This document shows positions 50,483 through 51,433 of a stretch of 51,433 nt of DNA, piece by piece (positions within the stretch are counted from its first letter, which is position 1; every line of letters starts with the position of its first letter). The translations under genes were made by a program, and so were the position numbers. Source of the DNA: Gordonia rhizosphera NBRC 16068. Its GTDB lineage: Bacteria; Actinomycetota; Actinomycetes; Mycobacteriales; Mycobacteriaceae. The notes beneath the pieces were generated by a model. The model saw only the letters and a list, made by a program, of their open reading frames with translations, was not told the origin of the DNA and made no database searches. The stretch covers positions 1 to 51,433 of the forward strand of contig NZ_BAHC01000168.1 of the NCBI RefSeq assembly GCF_000298195.1, given 5' to 3'.

Positions 50483-50520
50483 CAATGTACGTACATTGAT
50501 TTTTCAAATGTCCGTATATT
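50483..50520. promoter_or_regulatory. GntR-type operator pair between sqr and gntR
   Basis: CAATGTACGTACATTG (50483-50498) is a perfect 16-base palindrome. AATGTCCGTATATT (50507-50520) is a second copy at 12 of 14 bases, so two sites sit nine bases apart, between the two divergent starts and close to the promoters. The likely binder is the GntR protein. Confidence 0.7.
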
Positions 50521-50562
50521 AACCTCCAGTGTGACACAGAACAAGACCTCAGGTGGGAAGTG

Positions 50563-51360
50563 ATGGCAGCAACAGAGGGTGCCCCTCAGCGACAGCTGCG
50601 GCGGGTCGCGGGGAAATCGTTGTGGCAGCAGCTGCGCGAGGACCTGCTGCGCCGGGTGGCCGACGGTGAGTTCGTCGACGCCTTCCCCGGTGAATGGGAA
50701 CTGCGCGCCGAATATGGCGTGAGTCGCCACACCGTGCGGGAAGCGCTGCGCGCACTGCGGGAAGAAGGGGTGGTCACCGCCGAGCGCGGTCGCCGGCCCC
50801 GAGTCGCCGGTCAGACCGAGATCACCCAGCCGCTGGGTGCGCTCTACAGCTTGTTCGAATCGGTCGAATCCCAGCACCTGGTCCAGCGCAGCATCGTGCG
50901 GCGACTCGACCGGCGCCAGGACGCCCACGCCGCGGTTCACCTGGGCCTGGAGGAATCAACCCCCCTGATCTACCTGGAGCGCCTGCGCCTGGCCGACGAC
51001 CGGCCCCTGGCCCTCGACTGCACGTGGCTGCCGGCGTCGATCGCCGAACCGCTGCTCGACGTGGACTTCACCCACACCTCGCTCTATGAGGAACTGGCCA
51101 CCCGTTGCGACGTACGGCTGACCGGTGGGCACGAGAACATCCGCGCGATCATCCCGACCACCGCGCACCGCCGGCTTCTCGACCTCGACCCGAACACCGC
51201 GGTCATGTGCGTCGAGCGCACCGGGCACCTCGACGGCAACCCCGTCGAGTGGCGCATCACCGCCATCCGCGGCGACCGATTCAGTGTCCTCGCCGACTTC
51301 TCGGCACGGACCGGATACACGACCCAGATCGCCGTGGCGACGACAAGCCCGGCGGCGTAG
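50563..51360 (+). CDS. GntR/HutC-family regulator with UTRA domain
   Basis: A 265-residue regulator. The winged helix is at about residues 15-85 (LRAEYGVSRHTVREALRALR), then a UTRA ligand domain (LIYLERLRLADDRPLALDCT, FSVLADFSARTG). HutC-type regulators bind small ligands through UTRA. The divergent sqr gene and shared palindromes make a sulfide-responsive role plausible, though inferred. A GTG at 50560 is an alternative start one codon earlier. Confidence 0.9.
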   Translation: MAATEGAPQRQLRRVAGKSLWQQLREDLLRRVADGEFVDAFPGEWELRAEYGVSRHTVREALRALREEGVVTAERGRRPRVAGQTEITQPLGALYSLFESVESQHLVQRSIVRRLDRRQDAHAAVHLGLEESTPLIYLERLRLADDRPLALDCTWLPASIAEPLLDVDFTHTSLYEELATRCDVRLTGGHENIRAIIPTTAHRRLLDLDPNTAVMCVERTGHLDGNPVEWRITAIRGDRFSVLADFSARTGYTTQIAVATTSPAA

Positions 51361-51401
51361 GAGCTATCGATGCAATCACTCACAACGAACCGGAGCACAC
51401 G

Positions 51402-51433
51402 GTGATCGCCGTCGCGATCGCGCTCGGGTTGCT
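51402..51433 (+). CDS. Start of a probable membrane protein gene (cut by window end)
   Basis: A GTG with CGGAG upstream opens a frame starting VIAVAIALGL, hydrophobic like a membrane helix. It follows the GntR stop by about 40 bases on the same strand. Sulfite/sulfur exporters (TauE/SafE) often begin this way and accompany sqr genes, but only ten codons are visible, so the family is a guess. Confidence 0.35.
   Translation, partial: MIAVAIALGL

Overview
The window looks like chromosomal DNA of a mycolic-acid actinobacterium, most likely Gordonia or a close relative. It is high-GC, with dense genes and many GTG/TTG starts and ATGA/GTGA/TGATG overlaps. It carries a full ESX (type VII) secretion locus with PE, PPE and EspG proteins. 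Several gene runs follow the order I recall from Mycobacterium tuberculosis: Rv3834c-Rv3841 (serS to bfrB) and Rv3813c-Rv3818 (HAD, acyltransferases, Rieske protein). The genus is an inference; no rRNA or other marker is present.

Bases 1-25481 are the ESX region. The left edge holds the end of a polymorphic toxin (Tox-REase-5 type). Then come eccA and an espI-like ATPase (minus strand), and a rightward run of two YbaB-like proteins and three substrate pairs: EspC/EspA-like, PE/PPE with its EspG chaperone, and two WXG100 proteins. eccE (-), eccB (+), mycP-eccD (-) and a single-chain three-ATPase eccC (+) complete the machine. An accessory insert at 13022-18381 splits the locus between eccB and mycP. 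It holds a YbaB / WXG100 / CpnT-N-like / VOC operon, an exported Ala/Gly-rich protein and a vapBC toxin-antitoxin pair.

Bases 25494-38341 are a conserved block: bfrB ferritin, LytR-CpsA-Psr protein, diiron oxygenase plus DUF4873 partner, CPBP protease and DUF2470 protein behind a good IdeR-type iron box, pheA, phosphatase, metallopeptidase, septum-formation-type protein, serS, and two paralogous DMT-type membrane proteins flanking a small membrane protein.

Bases 38342-41515 are an accessory patch: a possible small RNA, a K+ channel, a DUF2252 protein and a P-type ATPase remnant. Bases 41516-49111 hold a Rieske/metallo-beta-lactamase protein with its TetR, a second TetR facing a class II aldolase with repeated operators, a DUF5134 membrane protein, two acyltransferases and a HAD phosphatase. 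The right end (49247-51433) is a sulfide module: sulfide:quinone oxidoreductase facing a GntR regulator over a perfect palindrome, with the start of a further gene at the edge.

Non-coding structure includes a two-copy palindromic repeat (32726-32803 and 49126-49208), short tandem repeats of about 15 bases directly after three stop codons, and a start-stop relay of mini-ORFs ahead of the first DMT gene. No rRNA, tRNA, CRISPR array or intact insertion sequence was seen.
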